Assembly (NCBI GenBank): GCA_013396915.1
Contig: VWZL01002583.1
Location: 124,001 to 188,000, forward strand
Direction: 5' to 3'
Length of the DNA stretch: 64,000 bases
Origin: Stercorarius parasiticus
Taxonomy: Eukaryota; Chordata; Aves; Charadriiformes; Stercorariidae
The translations under genes and the position numbers were made by a program. Below the pieces are notes generated by a model, which saw only the letters and a program-made list of their open reading frames with translations, did not search any database and was not told the origin of the DNA. This document shows positions 1 through 13,708 of the stretch, piece after piece (positions within the stretch are counted from its first letter, which is position 1; each line of letters begins with the position of its first letter).

Positions 1-1284
1 GTTCAGGTCTCACATGGTATGTCAAGTTTGCGTCACACATATTCCTACCAGACCCACAGACATTTGAATATGCCATATAAAAGTGTCACTGGAACAACAA
101 ACCTACCTATAAACCAGGAAAACACTTACAACTGCCTTGACTCTTTTTTATTTTCTTATTTTTTACCATCGTCATCATCACTTACAATAATAATGCAGGG
201 AATTTGCTGTCTTTCCTCAGCACAGCTGGAAAATTTATCTCAATTTTGCCTTACACCATCCCTTTCCCATGTACTCTGCATGAAGTTACTTGTCATAATC
301 AAATAAATTAGCCTTAACTGTTATGAGCATGCAGACTGCTTTCAATTAGAGGTGGCACCTTCAGACCCTGTTCACTCAGCAGCAGGAGGACAGGAAAATA
401 TTTCTGTTATTGAACTCCTTGGCACTGCCTTGCTTGGGGATATTTATTTTAATAAACACAAGGTCATTATGCTGGCATGAGGACATCACAGGTTCTCCCT
501 GAGTGTTACTCTCTGATTACATGTTATCCATCTTGCTATTGTATCTCTGGGTGAATTTTGTCAGCCTCAACCAAGCAGCTCCTGTTAAAATTAGAAAAAA
601 ACCTCAAGGGAGGCCAGTCTCATAAACAGAAGACTGTAATTCCGGACAGTTAGCAGACAGCTCCATATGTAGTAACAGCTCCAGCTACCTTTGTGCTGCT
701 TGCACTATCAAGCACCTGTCACCTCACAGTAAGCTGCAAGAATTGTATCTATGTCTGCATACTAAGGACAAGGTTGCTGATGTCTTATTCACCTTTCTAT
801 TTTGTATGCATACTAGAATGTAGCAATGAAGCTACTGGTCATTAAGGAGCACTTTTAAAAGCTAGAAATATTAGAATATTATTTTGACTGAATCTAGAAA
901 GCACAATTACATACTCTGCTAAACACTTCTCTTTTAGTAGACAAATTATACTGTCAGACCAGCCAATGCCACTCAGTTTTATGGACGTTTTGTCCACTGC
1001 TGGTGCCACAAAGCACCAATTTGCCACAGCGCAGAACAATAAAAGCAATACGATGAAAACTCACGCGCGATCCTAAAAAATCTTGTAAAAAGGATAAGTG
1101 TACCTCCAGTGAGAACGGTCTCATTGTTACTTCTTTTCTATGCCAATGAATGGAGCACTAAACATTCTTAAAAATATCTGAGAGAGATGGTACATCCTCT
1201 GTCAGTGGTGAAACAACCAAATAGTTTTATTCAACATTTGGAATGAAAAAGGAAGAAAATAAAAAGATCATTGAGTGCGGAGGG

Positions 1285-1329
1285 AAAACAAAACAAAACA
1301 AAACAAAACAAAACAAAACAAAACAAAAC
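1285..1329. repeat. (AAAAC)n microsatellite
   Basis: Nine uninterrupted AAAAC units. It follows a purine-rich stretch. No transposon tail sequence is visible immediately upstream, so an origin as the A-rich tail of an older insertion is possible but not shown. Confidence 0.95.
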
Positions 1330-2638
1330 CACACAAAAACTCTCCAGCCTTCAATTCCAATAACACATTGTTGATTAGAAATTGAGCTTTTTCTGAATCT
1401 AAATATAGAGACCACACACTATCATTCTATATGTTGGAAAATACAAAGGAAATCTTTTTGGAATTCTGTTGACCTAACAGAGACAGGCAGTGACTGCCTT
1501 CATCTGTGTACTGTGTGCCACAAAGGACAATATTGCTGTTTGGCAAATAATAATGAGCAGGGACAATACTGGGCATGAGGGGGGAAGCCGGGGAGTCTTT
1601 TTTTTTATGACTCTAACCTAAGGAAAGTTTGGAGAAGAAATTATTACAAGTTGAAAAAAAACCCTATAATGCAACATATGTCTCACTTTCTGTTTTACTT
1701 TCACTTACCAGCATAGTAATTTAAAAGAACCAACGGAAAAGGATGAATTCTTTTTCTATGAATTCTTTTTTTCATTTTTTTAACACTTCAATTATTAATA
1801 AGAGTATTTTTTTCTAAAATCAGAATGGAGCTTCAAATGTTCATAGCAAACGTACACCCTAGAAACTTGCATTTATGACCTACTGGTGCATTTGGGAAAT
1901 CATGTATACACTCCTTGTCTGTTTTCTCAGGCTCAGAGAATGGTAACAACCTTCTCAATAGTCATGGTAATGTATAAGAGTGGAAATCCATTTGTGCTTC
2001 CTTAAAAAATGGACAAAAATATGGCTGCTGCCAAAAGCAATTATCTTTGTGCTCTGCCATTTATAACAAAACCTGTAATTCAAGAAACATTATCAGCATT
2101 GACTTTGAGACTGTCAACCACTGTGGTTACACATTAGGTTTTCTTTGTTAGCAATGATCTCCAGAATATCTGGTTTCGTAAACATTTTCTCTCTCTTTAG
2201 TTTCCTCAAAATAAATAACTTGCTCTGTACTTTTGTTGAAGACAGGCAACCAAGTTCTCATTTTCAAATCTCATCATTTTTCCTATATACATGATTCAAA
2301 ACCTGAGGCCTTCTATACCTGGAAGATTTGATGAAAATGAACAATTCGGTCAGAAAAAGAGCTCTATGCTAAACAGATGCTTATACAAACAGGTTTCTGT
2401 GCACTTCTTTCAATACTGAGCATGACCATTTAACTATGCTTGCTGGAATACTTTGCAGTGCCGAAAGCATCACTCAGATCAAATGCAATCCTGTGTTGTG
2501 TTTGCCATCAACTATTACTTCCATCTGGTATTTCTAGTACACTGATTTAGGTCCCTTTCTAAACTTAAAGCACCCTAGGTACAAATCATGATCTCATTAA
2601 CCCCAACCACACAAATTGCTGCACAGTTTGCCTTTTAA

Positions 2639-2653
2639 TTTTTTTTTTTTTTT
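2639..2653. repeat. Poly(T) tract
   Basis: A 15-nt run of T with no recognisable element attached to it. Confidence 0.85.
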
Positions 2654-2897
2654 ATCTGTGTTGTGAATTTTCCTTTCTGTTTTGGATAATATTCATTATT
2701 AAACATCTTGTCTGACTCAATCTTATACCACATGGAAAGCACAATTGTCTTAGCTTTCTGTGTCTTTTTGCGCCAATTTTGCATGCACTCCATCTCCACT
2801 ACATATTATTATGCACATCCAGACACATTCAATCCATTAGTGTCCTCACAGTTCCCACAGGTGATTCAACTGTTTTGTAAAACAGATGCTAGAACAC

Positions 2898-2951
<54 letters not shown>
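2898..2951. repeat. (AAT)n microsatellite
   Basis: Eighteen perfect AAT units without interruption. The purity and length suggest that the locus is currently length-polymorphic. Confidence 0.97.
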
Positions 2952-3304
2952 CTGTTGATGTAAAAGCTGAGTTTATAGATGCAAACGTATCTCTTCCTTG
3001 GTTTGCTATAGGCTTTACTACAGATCATTGCTACAAACATATTGAACCCATCTGGAAATAGATATCCTTCTGGCAGACACGCTGCTTGGCATCTGAAATT
3101 TCCCATGATGTATTTGTCCTTCAGCATGGAAGTATCCTACTTTGAGTTCTGATTACTCTTTGTGGGGAGGGGACTAGAGGAGGGAAGGAGGGAAAGACTG
3201 CATTATTAACTCTTCATGAACTGCTGTACTACAAAAAGACAAATTAGAAACTTAAAATAATCGGGATTATAAATTAGAATGAAACATTGAACTGTTGAAT
3301 GTTT

Positions 3305-5002
3305 CCGCAGAGAAGGCAGAGTTACTGAATGCCTTCTTTGCTTCAGCCCTTGTTGCGAAGGCCAGCCCTCAGGAGCCCCAGACCCTGGAGGTAAGAGAGA
3401 GAGCTTGGAGTAAGGAAGACTCTCCCTTGATCGAGGAGGATCGGGTTAGAGATTATGTAGGCTAACTTTACATCCACAAGTCCATGGGCACTGATGGGGT
3501 GCACCCACGAGTGCTGAGGCAGCTGGCAGATGTTATTCTGAAGACACTCTCCATCATCTTTGAAAGGTCCTGGAGAACAGGAGAGGTTCCTGAGGACTAG
3601 AGGAAAGCTAATGTCACACTAGTCTTCAAAAAGGGCTAGAAGGACAACCCAGGAAACTACAGGCCAGTCAGCCTCACCCCCATCCCTGGCAAGGTGATGG
3701 AACAGTTCATCCTGGATGTCATCTCTAAGCAAGTAGAAGAAAAGAAAGTCATTGGGAGTGGTCAGCATGGATTCACCACGGGGAAATCATGCTTGACCAA
3801 TTTGATAGCCTTCTACAATGGAATGACTGGCTGGGTGGATGAGAGCAGAGCAGTGGATGTTGTCTACCTTGACTTCAGCAAGGCTTTTGACACTGTCTCC
3901 CATAGGTAAGCTTAGGAAGTGTGGGTTAGTTGAGTGGACAATGAGGTGGATTAAGAACTGGATGAATGGCAGAGCTCAGAGGGTTGTGATCAGTGGTGCA
4001 GAGTCTAGTTGGAGGCCTGTAACTAGCAGTGTTCCCCAGGGATCAGTGTTGGGTGTAGTCATGTTCAATATATTCATCAACAACCTGGATGAGAGGACAG
4101 AGGGGACAGCAAGTTTGCTGATGGTACAAAACTGGGAGGAGTGGCTGATATAACAGAAGGCTGTGCTGCCATTCAGTGAGACCTGGTCAGGCTAGAGAGT
4201 TGAGCGGTGAGGAACATAATGAAATTCAGCAAGAACAAGTGTACGGTCCTGCACCTAGAGAGGAATAACCCCATACACCAGTAAAGGTAAGGGGGTGACC
4301 TGCTGGAAAGTAGCTCTGAAGAGAGGAACCTAGGATTCCTGGTGGACCACAAGTTGATCGTGAGCCAGCAATGTGCCCTTGTGGACAATAAGGCCAATGG
4401 TTTCCTGGGGTACATTAAAAAGAGCTTGGTCAGCAGGTTGAGGGAGGTCATCCTCCCCCTCTACTCTGCCTTGGTGAGGCCACATCTGGAGTACTGTGTC
4501 CAGTTCTGGGCCCCCCAGTTCAAGAAAGACAAGGAACTACTGGAGAGACACCCCCCAGCGGAGGGCTACAGAGATGATCAAGAGAATGGAGCATGTCCCT
4601 TGTGAGGAAAGGCTGAGAGACCCGGATCTGTTTAGCCTGGAGAAGAGAAGACTGAGAGGGGATTTCATCAATGCTTATAAATATCTAAAGGGCCAGTGTC
4701 AAGAGGATGGGGTCAGGCTCTTCTCAGTGGTGCCCAGCAACAGGACAAGGGGCAACGGACACAAGCTGAAACACAGAAAATTCCATCTCAACATGAGGAG
4801 GAACTTCTTTACTTTGGGGGTGGCAGAGCCCTGGAACAGGCTGCCCAGAGAGGTGGTGGAGTCTCCTTCTCTGGAGATATTCAAAACTCGCCTGGATGCA
4901 TTCCTGTCCAGCCTGCTGTAGGTGAACCTGCTTTGGTATGGGGGTTGGACTAGATGATCTCCAAAGGTCCCTTCCAACCCTACAATTCTGTGAGCCTGTG
5001 AA
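3305..5002 (+). mobile_element. CR1 LINE, 5'-truncated, RT domain plus 3' end, inactive
   Basis: This is the longest young retrotransposon in the window, about 1.7 kb of the 3' half of a CR1 non-LTR element. It starts downstream of the endonuclease domain. It covers the reverse transcriptase region (KSMGTDGVHPRVL near 3478, NYRPVSL near 3657, the first catalytic block [11 protein letters not shown] at 3865-3897, PQGSVLG near 4036), the ORF2 C-terminus and the 3'UTR with GGTTGGACTAGATGATCTCC near 4946. The 3' end carries degenerate ATTCTGTG-type repeats. The frame is broken by in-frame stops at 3598 (TAG), 3637 (TAG) and 3907 (TAA), by a frameshift just after the FDTVSH block, and by later frame changes. 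In the second catalytic block, at 4111-4137, the expected F-A-D-D reads F-A-D-G, so the second metal-binding aspartate is lost. It cannot encode an active enzyme. The subfamily is not assigned; the 3'UTR resembles that of the 53.1 kb copy. Confidence 0.96.
4496..4921 (+). pseudogene. CR1 ORF2 C-terminal remnant (still open)
   Basis: Within the CR1 copy, this frame stays open for 141 codons up to the natural ORF2 stop at 4919-4921. The first 16 or so residues are out of frame with the ancestral protein. From about 4553 it follows the true ORF2 C-terminal domain, seen in [29 protein letters not shown] and [15 protein letters not shown]. The upstream frame (4342-4605) holds the preceding block [19 protein letters not shown], so a frameshift near 4545-4560 separates the two. 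This is a decayed fragment, not an independent gene. Confidence 0.85.
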
Positions 5003-8000
5003 TTTCTGTTCTCATAAACTGTTCAGGAAAACGTAGAGTACATCTTTTAAATACATTGTAACCTATTAAAACTACTTAATATTGGCAAAATAGAGAAAAA
5101 GAGCTTGCTTAATGTTTAGACCACAATCTTCAACTGTGGGATTCAAATCTGACAATGCTGTTATTGAAGTGTATCTCTCTCTGTATTGAAAATTTCCATC
5201 TCAAAAAGTGTAATACTTTCTTTCGTCCATCCTCCTCCTATTGTATATTATCACTCAGTCTTAACTAATGTCCATGCTTAGTCACTGATGGCTTTGCTTG
5301 GCTTTCCTTTGAGCAGTTTTGCCCTAAGGATTAATTTAGCCAAATTTGGAAAAAACTTCAGTATCATCAAGCACAAGGTGTTGCATAAAGGGAGGGGGGA
5401 CACCTATTGTTTAATACAAGTTAGAGTTTTAATAAAGAAATCCTCTGAGTAATCACATATTCCTGAATACTGCTGTGCATTTTCATTTAATAGCTCCAAA
5501 AGTAATTATTAAGTAGCTACCTTAGTGTTTTGGAAAACATAACATGTAGTTATTTTGTGATTTCATGTCATTTTTTCATATCAATCTTGTCACTTCAAGA
5601 GGCCGTAAATATAATGAAAAGATCAGAGATCCTATGATTAAGCTGAAAAGAGGCTTGTGCTTTCAAAATTCGGCATTAAGCTACATCATTTAATAGCTCT
5701 TCAGAAAATTTTTGCTTAATAATGCTTAATAATAAGCATTTAATCAATCAGCAAAATGAACTGTTCCCATTTCTTTTATAAGGTATGTTATTACATTCAG
5801 GCACCAAGAACAGCCTCTTTTTGAGTTGCTCTGTAAGTACACTGTAAGTACACTGTAAATGGCAGTGCAATAAACAAAAAATCAACCTGGAGGTATTCTG
5901 CCAGTGGGGCAGCTGAAGTACCAACCCATTCATAAAAACAAGGAAGCAAGACTTGAGCAAACTGCTGATTCTTTACACCATTCATAACTCTTCCACAGAA
6001 AGGATGAGCAGAAAATTACGGGCAGACACAATGCCCACTGCAAAAAGCAGCTCAAAATCAGGACTTCACTGAAAAATATAGATTATACGTTCATGCTTAC
6101 ATAAATATAAAAGAGATTTATCTTGTGATTCTAATCCATGTACTTTTTCTAAGTTACATCTACCAATGTTGAATCATACTAAAGTCTACACTAAAGAAGT
6201 AGAACAACTATGCTAATTTTGAATGACACGGCCCAGGACATGAAAACAATCTAGCCAAAGAAATATGTCATAGAGCTGGAATTCAGTTCCCTTGTTCCCA
6301 TATACACATCGTCCCCTGTAAGATCTACCCCAGGCTTCTCCACTGTAAACCAAAACCAAATCGGTAACCAAAAAATGGTGGTTTCAACCCAAGAGTGGTA
6401 TTTTTTCATTAATTATCATCAGTGTAGAAATGTAAGGCTTTCAGCATTGAAGCACAGACCTTCAGAAAACACTAAATAAATTACTCCAACAACTTTAAAC
6501 CACAAAACACTAATGCATTAACACATAATCTAAGTACCACACAACGTTGTTTAAATGTATTTGCTTATATCATCTGGAGAACGTTATTTTTCTCTAAAAT
6601 ATGGACAGCAGAGGAACAGTATGAATTTCATTTTATTTCTACTATTGCACTCTTTTCAACTGGCGGGATAGGCAGTAGAGGCAAGGACCTCAAATTGTTA
6701 TCATGTATGGGTTATGGAGCAATTCACCTGCTACCAGTGATCGACCATTCTTGGTCCTTCCAAGTCTCTTCCAGAGTACTGTCATGTAGAAGTGACCTCT
6801 CCAGGCCCAGAGAGCAGCTGTCAAAAGGTCTGTGAATTTCACACAGACAGGCTGTTTTTTGCCTCAGACAGAGCAGTAAATTTATTTGGGTATCAGTAAT
6901 ACCCTGGCCAGCACCCTAACCCCTGGAGAAACTCTCTTCACAACAGCAGAAACATCACGGTTGTTCATTGAACCAGACAGCAAAGGGTGAACACCACAAA
7001 CATTTTGCAACTGCACTTCAACATCCTTTGTCTTCTTGTGAATCGTTAAGGCAGTAAGCCTTCAGACTGTTAGAAAGGCACATTTCTGTTCCTGTGGAGC
7101 ATCCTGAGAGATGGGAACATTCGTGCAGATGTGTTAGCATGTTTTCACCCACTACGTGAGAAAAATTACTCCTACGTAGGACTGTAGATACTGGGATCTT
7201 TCAGTTTCCCTGGAATTAGCAGACTTGGCTCAAACTGTAAGCTGAATGTTATCTCCTCATTATAGGTAAAATAACTGCATTTTGTTACACAGGTAGAAAT
7301 ACACTAAGACACTATTAGATTAAATGTTATTTACTTTACACATGGTATGTGACAGTTTCCTTATAGCTTATTAATTGTTTATGAAGTTAACGAACTATTT
7401 TGCTTTCCTTCATTTTATATTTTCTCATAGATTTATCTAAAGGAATTGAAGTAAACATCCTTGTGCAGTTCTAAAAATGACTGATATAAAGATACTCTGT
7501 AATGCTACAAAGTAAATCTGAACATAAATCCTTCTTCTGTTTTGTCCTCTAATATAGTTAGTTTCCCAGTGAAAATAGCCAATACTGAAATTACCCTCTT
7601 AAAGCTCAGAATTATAGTAAATGTACAGTATGGGTTACAAAAATATATGGAATGGAACAAAAATATACTAATTGCATGTTAATAGTTAATGTATGCTATG
7701 ATTACTTCTTGTAAAAATAAATAAGCCATTAAATCTGTGGACTGGCAAGGAAAAATCTGTCAGTATTGCATCCTTAGGATTGGATCAATAAAGAAAAACT
7801 TGACGTATTTTTACCCATATACCAGTTCCACACACTGAGAATCTAAATCTTCACACCTACCACATGATTCCTTTTATTAACCTCTAACATTCTAATCTAA
7901 AGCACTGGAAACCAGTACAAATCTTCTGGCAAAAAAAAAGATAACCTTGTATTTTGGTACACTCTATTCATGAGTATTCACGCAACACTAGACCTTAGAC

Positions 8001-10647
8001 ACACAAACAAGGTTAAAAGACTAAACTTCCTTGAAACCACTGTGATTTCCCTACTGTATGTGTTCAATTATTATTATTAACTCTAATTACATTACTCTTA
8101 AAACACTCTTTGGGGAGACCTTCCTCTGTTATCAGCATTCCCAAAAATAACTGAAAACACTGTGTGGTTGTTTTCTTGTAATGCATTTGATGGAGTTATT
8201 CTGTTGTTACAGGCAACAGGGCCCGTCTCTTTGATGGAGTGTGCTTTTAAACTGTTTCTAAACTTCACTTTTGCTTGCACTTCACACCAAGCTGCATTCT
8301 ATTTTATAAAAGCATCTAGCTGATGTGCTTTCTACAACAGTCATCTATTTAAAAAAATAAATAAAAATCTTCATATTATACCTCCAAAGGAAGGTAGCAA
8401 AGAATGCATGATCCAAAAAGAAAGGGACCAAGGCAAAAGAAATTTTGCATTTCCAAGTTTTGACCTGTAGAGGTTCCAAGGCAGAACTGAAATAGCTTCT
8501 TATGATGGAGTGTGGGCTATTCTTGAAATGCTTTTCTTCATCTCATCAATACTCCATCAAAACGTGCATGCCTAATATTCAAGCTAAGATGTTTACTGGA
8601 GCATCTGTAAAAGCTATTAAATTTGTATAACCTTAAAGTTGACTTGAGAGGACAACAAGTTGTTTAAAATTCAGGTCAATAAAGACATCACTATCATCTA
8701 ATAACAGGTGATAATTCTGTGTAAATATTCCTAGAGAATCCCATAGAAAACTGTAAACTTGGTCAGATTTTTAATATTTAGAGGGTCTTGATAGCATCTT
8801 TTGTGTTGAATTCGAAGACTCTCAGCAAGCAAGAAGAAAGGCAATGATCCACTTCAAAGGTCAGAGAAGAGTGAGGGAAAACACACATTTAATGACCTGA
8901 ACTTTTAAATTAACAACTTATTATGTCTGTAGCAATCCTATGAATAAATGGTATCTTCAGTTTAAACGAGGTCTTATTTCAAAATTGTTTCCCCTCCTAG
9001 GACCACATTATGGACATTCTCACATTTGATTTTAAATACTTGACGTTTTCAAGGTGATAAGATAATTCCTAAGCAGCTAGTATCTCACAGCTGAATTGAC
9101 AAGATACTACTAATTATTGTAGAGAGAAAAGATAACCTTGGTGCTCAAGATTCAAGCTGTCTGTAGGTTTAAAAAATAATAAGCACTTTAACAAAAGTAA
9201 CGGATTTTACAGCTTTAGATTTACTATGTTCTTTCCACAGCTGTTGGCTTTAAACACTGTCAAGAAACTGAGAACTTACTGGGTACCCAGTAGCCTATAT
9301 CTATGTGCCCGTTTAATTTCCACTATTCAGCTTCTGAAGGTTAATTTTCTAGACATCATTTTTAAATAATTATCGGTAATAAAAAGTAAAAGCACAAAGC
9401 AATTACACTCTTTAAAAGATCTCAAATTCCTGTAGCTACTGCAGAAGGGGTAGAGGAATGTAAGAAAAGAATATAAACCAAAAGTCTTCATCATTCCTCC
9501 TGGGAACTGTAGACGGCTAATTTCTCTTAAAAAAGCAGTTGTATAAAATAACTAGGACCTAGCATTCTCAGTTTGAAGACTGGGTCCAACTGGAGGTATG
9601 GAGAACTTCTGGCTATCTTCCTCAAGGTATTTTTTCAGATCTAATGGTTGCCAAAATGAACATTAATGCATGAACCGAGGTTCAAGTAGTAACATCTCCA
9701 GGTGTCCAGAACAATAACTCAGGTCTGAATGTCACTGTTACAAAGATACAAGCACGTTGTGTCTCCCAAAATAAAACAGTAGATAACGACACTATTTTTC
9801 TCTTTTTTTCCTTTTCTGTCTCTGTTTTGTTTTTGGTTTCGTTTGGTTTTTTATAGATTTCTGCTGAATGCATGGAAACGTGACTGTGGATTTCCACTGG
9901 CATGCCACAGAATCTATGGATGTCACAAGTAGGTTTGTGATTTCCCAATGTCCCACTTGATGCCCCAGCACACCTCTTAGCTCTCTACACTGATAAGCAA
10001 ATGGGAAATAAGCCTGTATCCAGGGAAAGACTAGGTCAGAATTTAGACCTGCTACCCCTACCTGTGGAAATATTTCTATTTCCTTGACATGACTGAGATT
10101 TACTTGTCTTGACTGATTTCACAAATGCATAATTTAGCTCAAATAGAGGAAAAAAATATTACAGATTCGTCTTATCCAGGCATTTAGAAGTTGAGTCAGG
10201 CCTTAAAACACCTTGAAACTAATTGGCTGAAGCGAAGGGAGAAGTAAAGTACCGTAATTCTTCAGTGAACTTCACCTTCATCCTGTGAAATAAGAATCTC
10301 AGACACATCTGAAAGCTGAATGAGAGATCAGATCCTACTGGTATGAAATGACAAATCTACCACCCAAACCTAACTGCCGTTAGTTAGGAGTGAGATGATA
10401 GTGTTCATAACCTTAGCAGCTTCCCCTAACAGGAGCCAGACAATGAACTCAAAGTTAGAATGCCATTTAACACTGGCAGAGGAAACTTAACTGTGAATAC
10501 GAAATCCAATGAATTAGTGAGGATGTGTGAAATGCACAATATAAAATCATAAAGACACATGGAGAAGCAGACAAGCTTGAGCTTTAACTCATACTCTGTC
10601 AGTAACTGACCTTCACTATGTGAAATGCTACTGATATTAATAGCAAG

Positions 10648-10735
10648 GCTACAAAACAATCTTTATGGTGTAAGGAAATACCATTCTCACTTTACACTTG
10701 GAAAACTGAGGCACAACAGGTTAGAATCTGGCTAT
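10648..10735 (-). mobile_element. MIR/L2-like ancient SINE relic
   Basis: The segment around CTTGGAAAACTGAGGCACA, preceded by CACTTTACA and ACAATCTTTATGGTGTA, follows the order of the conserved 3' core of MIR/L2 read in reverse (ACAACCCTATGAGGTA, then CCCATTTTACAGATGAGGAAACTGAGGCACA). The match is diverged, as expected for an element that predates birds. The assignment rests on one run of about 60 bases and was made by eye. Confidence 0.5.
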
Positions 10736-12983
10736 AGTAATATCAATATGTATGTACTTTAGAAATCAAATTAAAACATTAATACATGCTCTTAAACATC
10801 AAGCTAATAAAGCTACAGAGGAGAGTTCTAGCAGTCTGTGGAAGGGGAAGTATCATACATTTGAAAGATGCCATGTAAAGAAGTGACCTATTTTATCTGA
10901 CTTATTTACAAGGAGTGAGGTAAAGAGGAAAGTGGAAATCTTCCGCAGCAAGAGGTATGAATCACTTCAAGGACAAGAGGACACCCACAGTGTCAACTTG
11001 AATGAAGGAAGCCCAGATGGCTTTGAAGTAAATACAAGTCCATTTCTGGCTACCTAAGCTTACTTATCAATAGCAAGGCATACAGGAGTGAGAAAGCCTA
11101 CTGCACGTCCATCATTCACATTTCTCCATTTCATTATAGACAGAAAATGCACTTACAATATGTCAAGCTGAAATAGCTCTTGGCATGAATCAGAGAGGAA
11201 AAAACATAAAAAAATCAGCCAGGAGGAAATGCAAAATCATGTAGAACTGGTGAAGCGTTGCTTCTCCCAGTCTCTGGAAAAGGAAAATGCTTCATTTTGC
11301 AGAAAACCAAGTCAAAAACAAAAAAAATCAATATAAAATTTCTTATTTCCTGATTGTGGTTGAAAAGTAAAATAATTTTTCTAACCCCGTTTCTTCCTAT
11401 TGGCTGTCCAAGAGGACAGACATACAGACAAAATGGTTATGTTCTAGAATATGCCTTCAGTATTTTTCCTTCCTTGCCTTTCATGTTGTCTAGGACTATT
11501 GTGGTTTACTTACACTAAAGACATTGAGGATAAGACAGAGAGGAAGTTGTTCCCACTTAACAAATCCAGTCGTAATACTGTTTAATGTATTTATTGGTTT
11601 TAGTGCAGGTCATCCTTTATTCTGTCTAGAGTCTGAGGCATATAAAGGCTGTGTCTACACTGCCTGCTAAACGAGCTCAAAATCTTGAAATTCTGCTCTC
11701 CTGACTGTTAAGGTTTGAACGCCATCGAAGTACCGTGCTGCTTTTTTCCTGCCCACGCACTACTACCTCCTTCTGATGGAAAATCAGCTGCACACTGGTC
11801 TCCTTTTGCAATCCAGATTTGGCCAGAATGGAGACAAATTCAGTCATCTCCCCATTGCTGAAAACATGTTCTGCAGTCATCAGATGATAAAATGAACCTG
11901 AGGAAATCTTGATGCGTTTATTTTATCCTTACTTTATCACTTAATCTTCTGCTTCAATAAATGGATTGTCAAACAAAGACATTATAAGGGAATAACAAAG
12001 CATCAAGTATTTAATAACTATGAAGCATTTAATAAACAGCATAAATCAAAAAGCAGAAAAACACACAGAATCAGGAAATTAACTGTTTTGAGGGTGATAA
12101 GAGAATGCAAGAAAGCTGAAGAGTAAAACTTTTTATGTAATACAACTACATTATGGACAGCAGCGGCTCATACTTACTTCCTCTAACATTGTTGCTCCCA
12201 ATAAGTGACCCTGCCTCAGAGGCACCAACTCTAATTACTCATATAATATCGCCAGGAATACCCCTACTTATCAACAGGGCAGATCAAATGATCACATAAG
12301 TGATCTGCTAATAAAGGGTATACAAAGAAATCTGATTTAAAAAAAAATCCATACTCGACAGTTTTGTTATCTATTTAATTCTATTGCTGTATTTTACACA
12401 TACGAGGTATAATGTCCAACATATTTTCTTTAAGGGCTCATCCTTGGGTTTAAGGCACATAAAATCATTAGACGATCTCCCCACCAATACAAATGTTTTT
12501 GTTCCAATGCATTAAACAACCTTAACTCTAACAGTCAAATCCTATTTTCTACTACCTGTCATGAGTGTGTTTGCACTCAGCCCTTCCCTATCCCTCCCAT
12601 ACTTAAAGGAAGTATATGCAATAGCAAAGCATGTATGGTTAGTTTAAAGTACAGTCAGTTTGACTTAGCAATCAAACCAATCCTTTTAATAGCCGAATAC
12701 TGGAGCACTTGAGGTCTGGGTAAGCAGATCTATATGGTTTCCCATCCCAACAAATAAAAGATTAAAAAAAAAAACAAAAAAACAAATAAAAAAAACCCCA
12801 CAAAACAAAGATCAGTCTCTGTTGAAATAATGCCATATTTTGGAGTTTTTTGAGGGGAAAAAAGAGATAATACCTACTCCAGAATAGGCAATAGTCCAGA
12901 GATTAGAGTACTAATTAAAGTATGAGTGCCACAACATTGGTATCTTGTTCATAAACTTTCTTCTCCATGTATTACTCATGACT

Positions 12984-13002
12984 AAAAAAAAAAAAAAAAA
13001 AA
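12984..13002. repeat. Poly(A) tract
   Basis: Nineteen consecutive A residues inside an A-rich neighbourhood (about 12755-13085). No retroposon body is recognised 5' of it. Confidence 0.85.
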
Positions 13003-13686
13003 TCCCCAAAACAAACCCTAAGTCTCTACCACACTACATCCAAAAGTCCAAAGACAGCAGTGAAACACCCTACAAAAAAAAAGAAAAGACTTTTCATACT
13101 CTTCTGCCCAAGGACGTGTGTGACAGGCAAGTGACAGATGTTAGTCACTACTGCTTAAGGCACATGGATACTGCAGTGACGTACATAGTGTAAAACTATG
13201 CAGATTAGGAGAGAATATTCTATCAGAGGGACAAGGTCAAGTTTCTGGATTGGTCAGCAAAACCTCAAACTCTCAAATTAAATTCAGAAACAGTGAAAAA
13301 ACAATTGAACACAAAGATATCTTAGGAAACAACGGAAATGTTTCTACATGCTTTGGAATTTCACATTAAGATTTTTTTAAACAGCTAGCCCCTAGTGATT
13401 GTACCCTTCCTTACAAGCTTCTGTACCCATAGTGAATCAAGACACAATGTTTTTATATGTCATAACACAGAACTATCAACCTTCTGCATTCTCTGCTTAA
13501 AGAAAAAAAAAATAATTAGTATTTTTATCATAACTTTGATATTTTAATTTCTTAGATAGAAGGTTTTTTATTGCTAAGCTCTTATAAGATTTTCCTTTCT
13601 ATTTCAGGTGAATGGATCAGAAGAAGACAATAGCAATACAACCGTAAAGAAAACAGATTGCTGGGGGATTTTTTGGTTTGTAGGTT

Positions 13687-13708
13687 GGGTTTTGGGGTTT
13701 TGGGTGGG
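13687..13708 (+). other. G-quadruplex candidate
   Basis: Four G-runs (3, 4, 3 and 3 Gs) are separated by loops of 4, 4 and 1 nt inside a G/T-only stretch at about 13660-13735. The first two spacers are TTTT, giving TTTTGGGGTTTT, the ciliate-telomere-like unit. It satisfies the usual G3+N1-7 rule. No promoter or exon is recognised next to it, so a regulatory role is not claimed. Confidence 0.7.

Larger units (their letters stand above)
1..3304. other. Unique non-coding DNA
   Basis: No gene, RNA gene or interspersed repeat is recognised here. The open frames are short (under 100 codons) and of low complexity; one minus-strand frame at 2846-3127 is only a poly-leucine translation of the AAT microsatellite. 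Apart from the two simple repeats listed separately, I see nothing to annotate. Confidence 0.6.

Noticed and set aside
1227..1415. Minus-strand frame with repeated Phe-Val-Leu-Phe-Cys
   Set aside because: It is the translation of the (AAAAC)n microsatellite.
2846..3127. Minus-strand frame with a poly-leucine stretch
   Set aside because: It is the translation of the (AAT)n microsatellite.
4699..4977. Minus-strand open frame inside the CR1 copy at 3.3 kb
   Set aside because: It is the antisense shadow of the ORF2 C-terminus. Similar antisense frames at 20933-21335 and 53166-53557 were rejected for the same reason.
11677..11880. Minus-strand 67-codon frame with a balanced, protein-like composition
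   Set aside because: It looked like an exon at first, preceded by ACTGCAG. No family could be recognised, the frame is short, and a clear donor site at its end is not visible.
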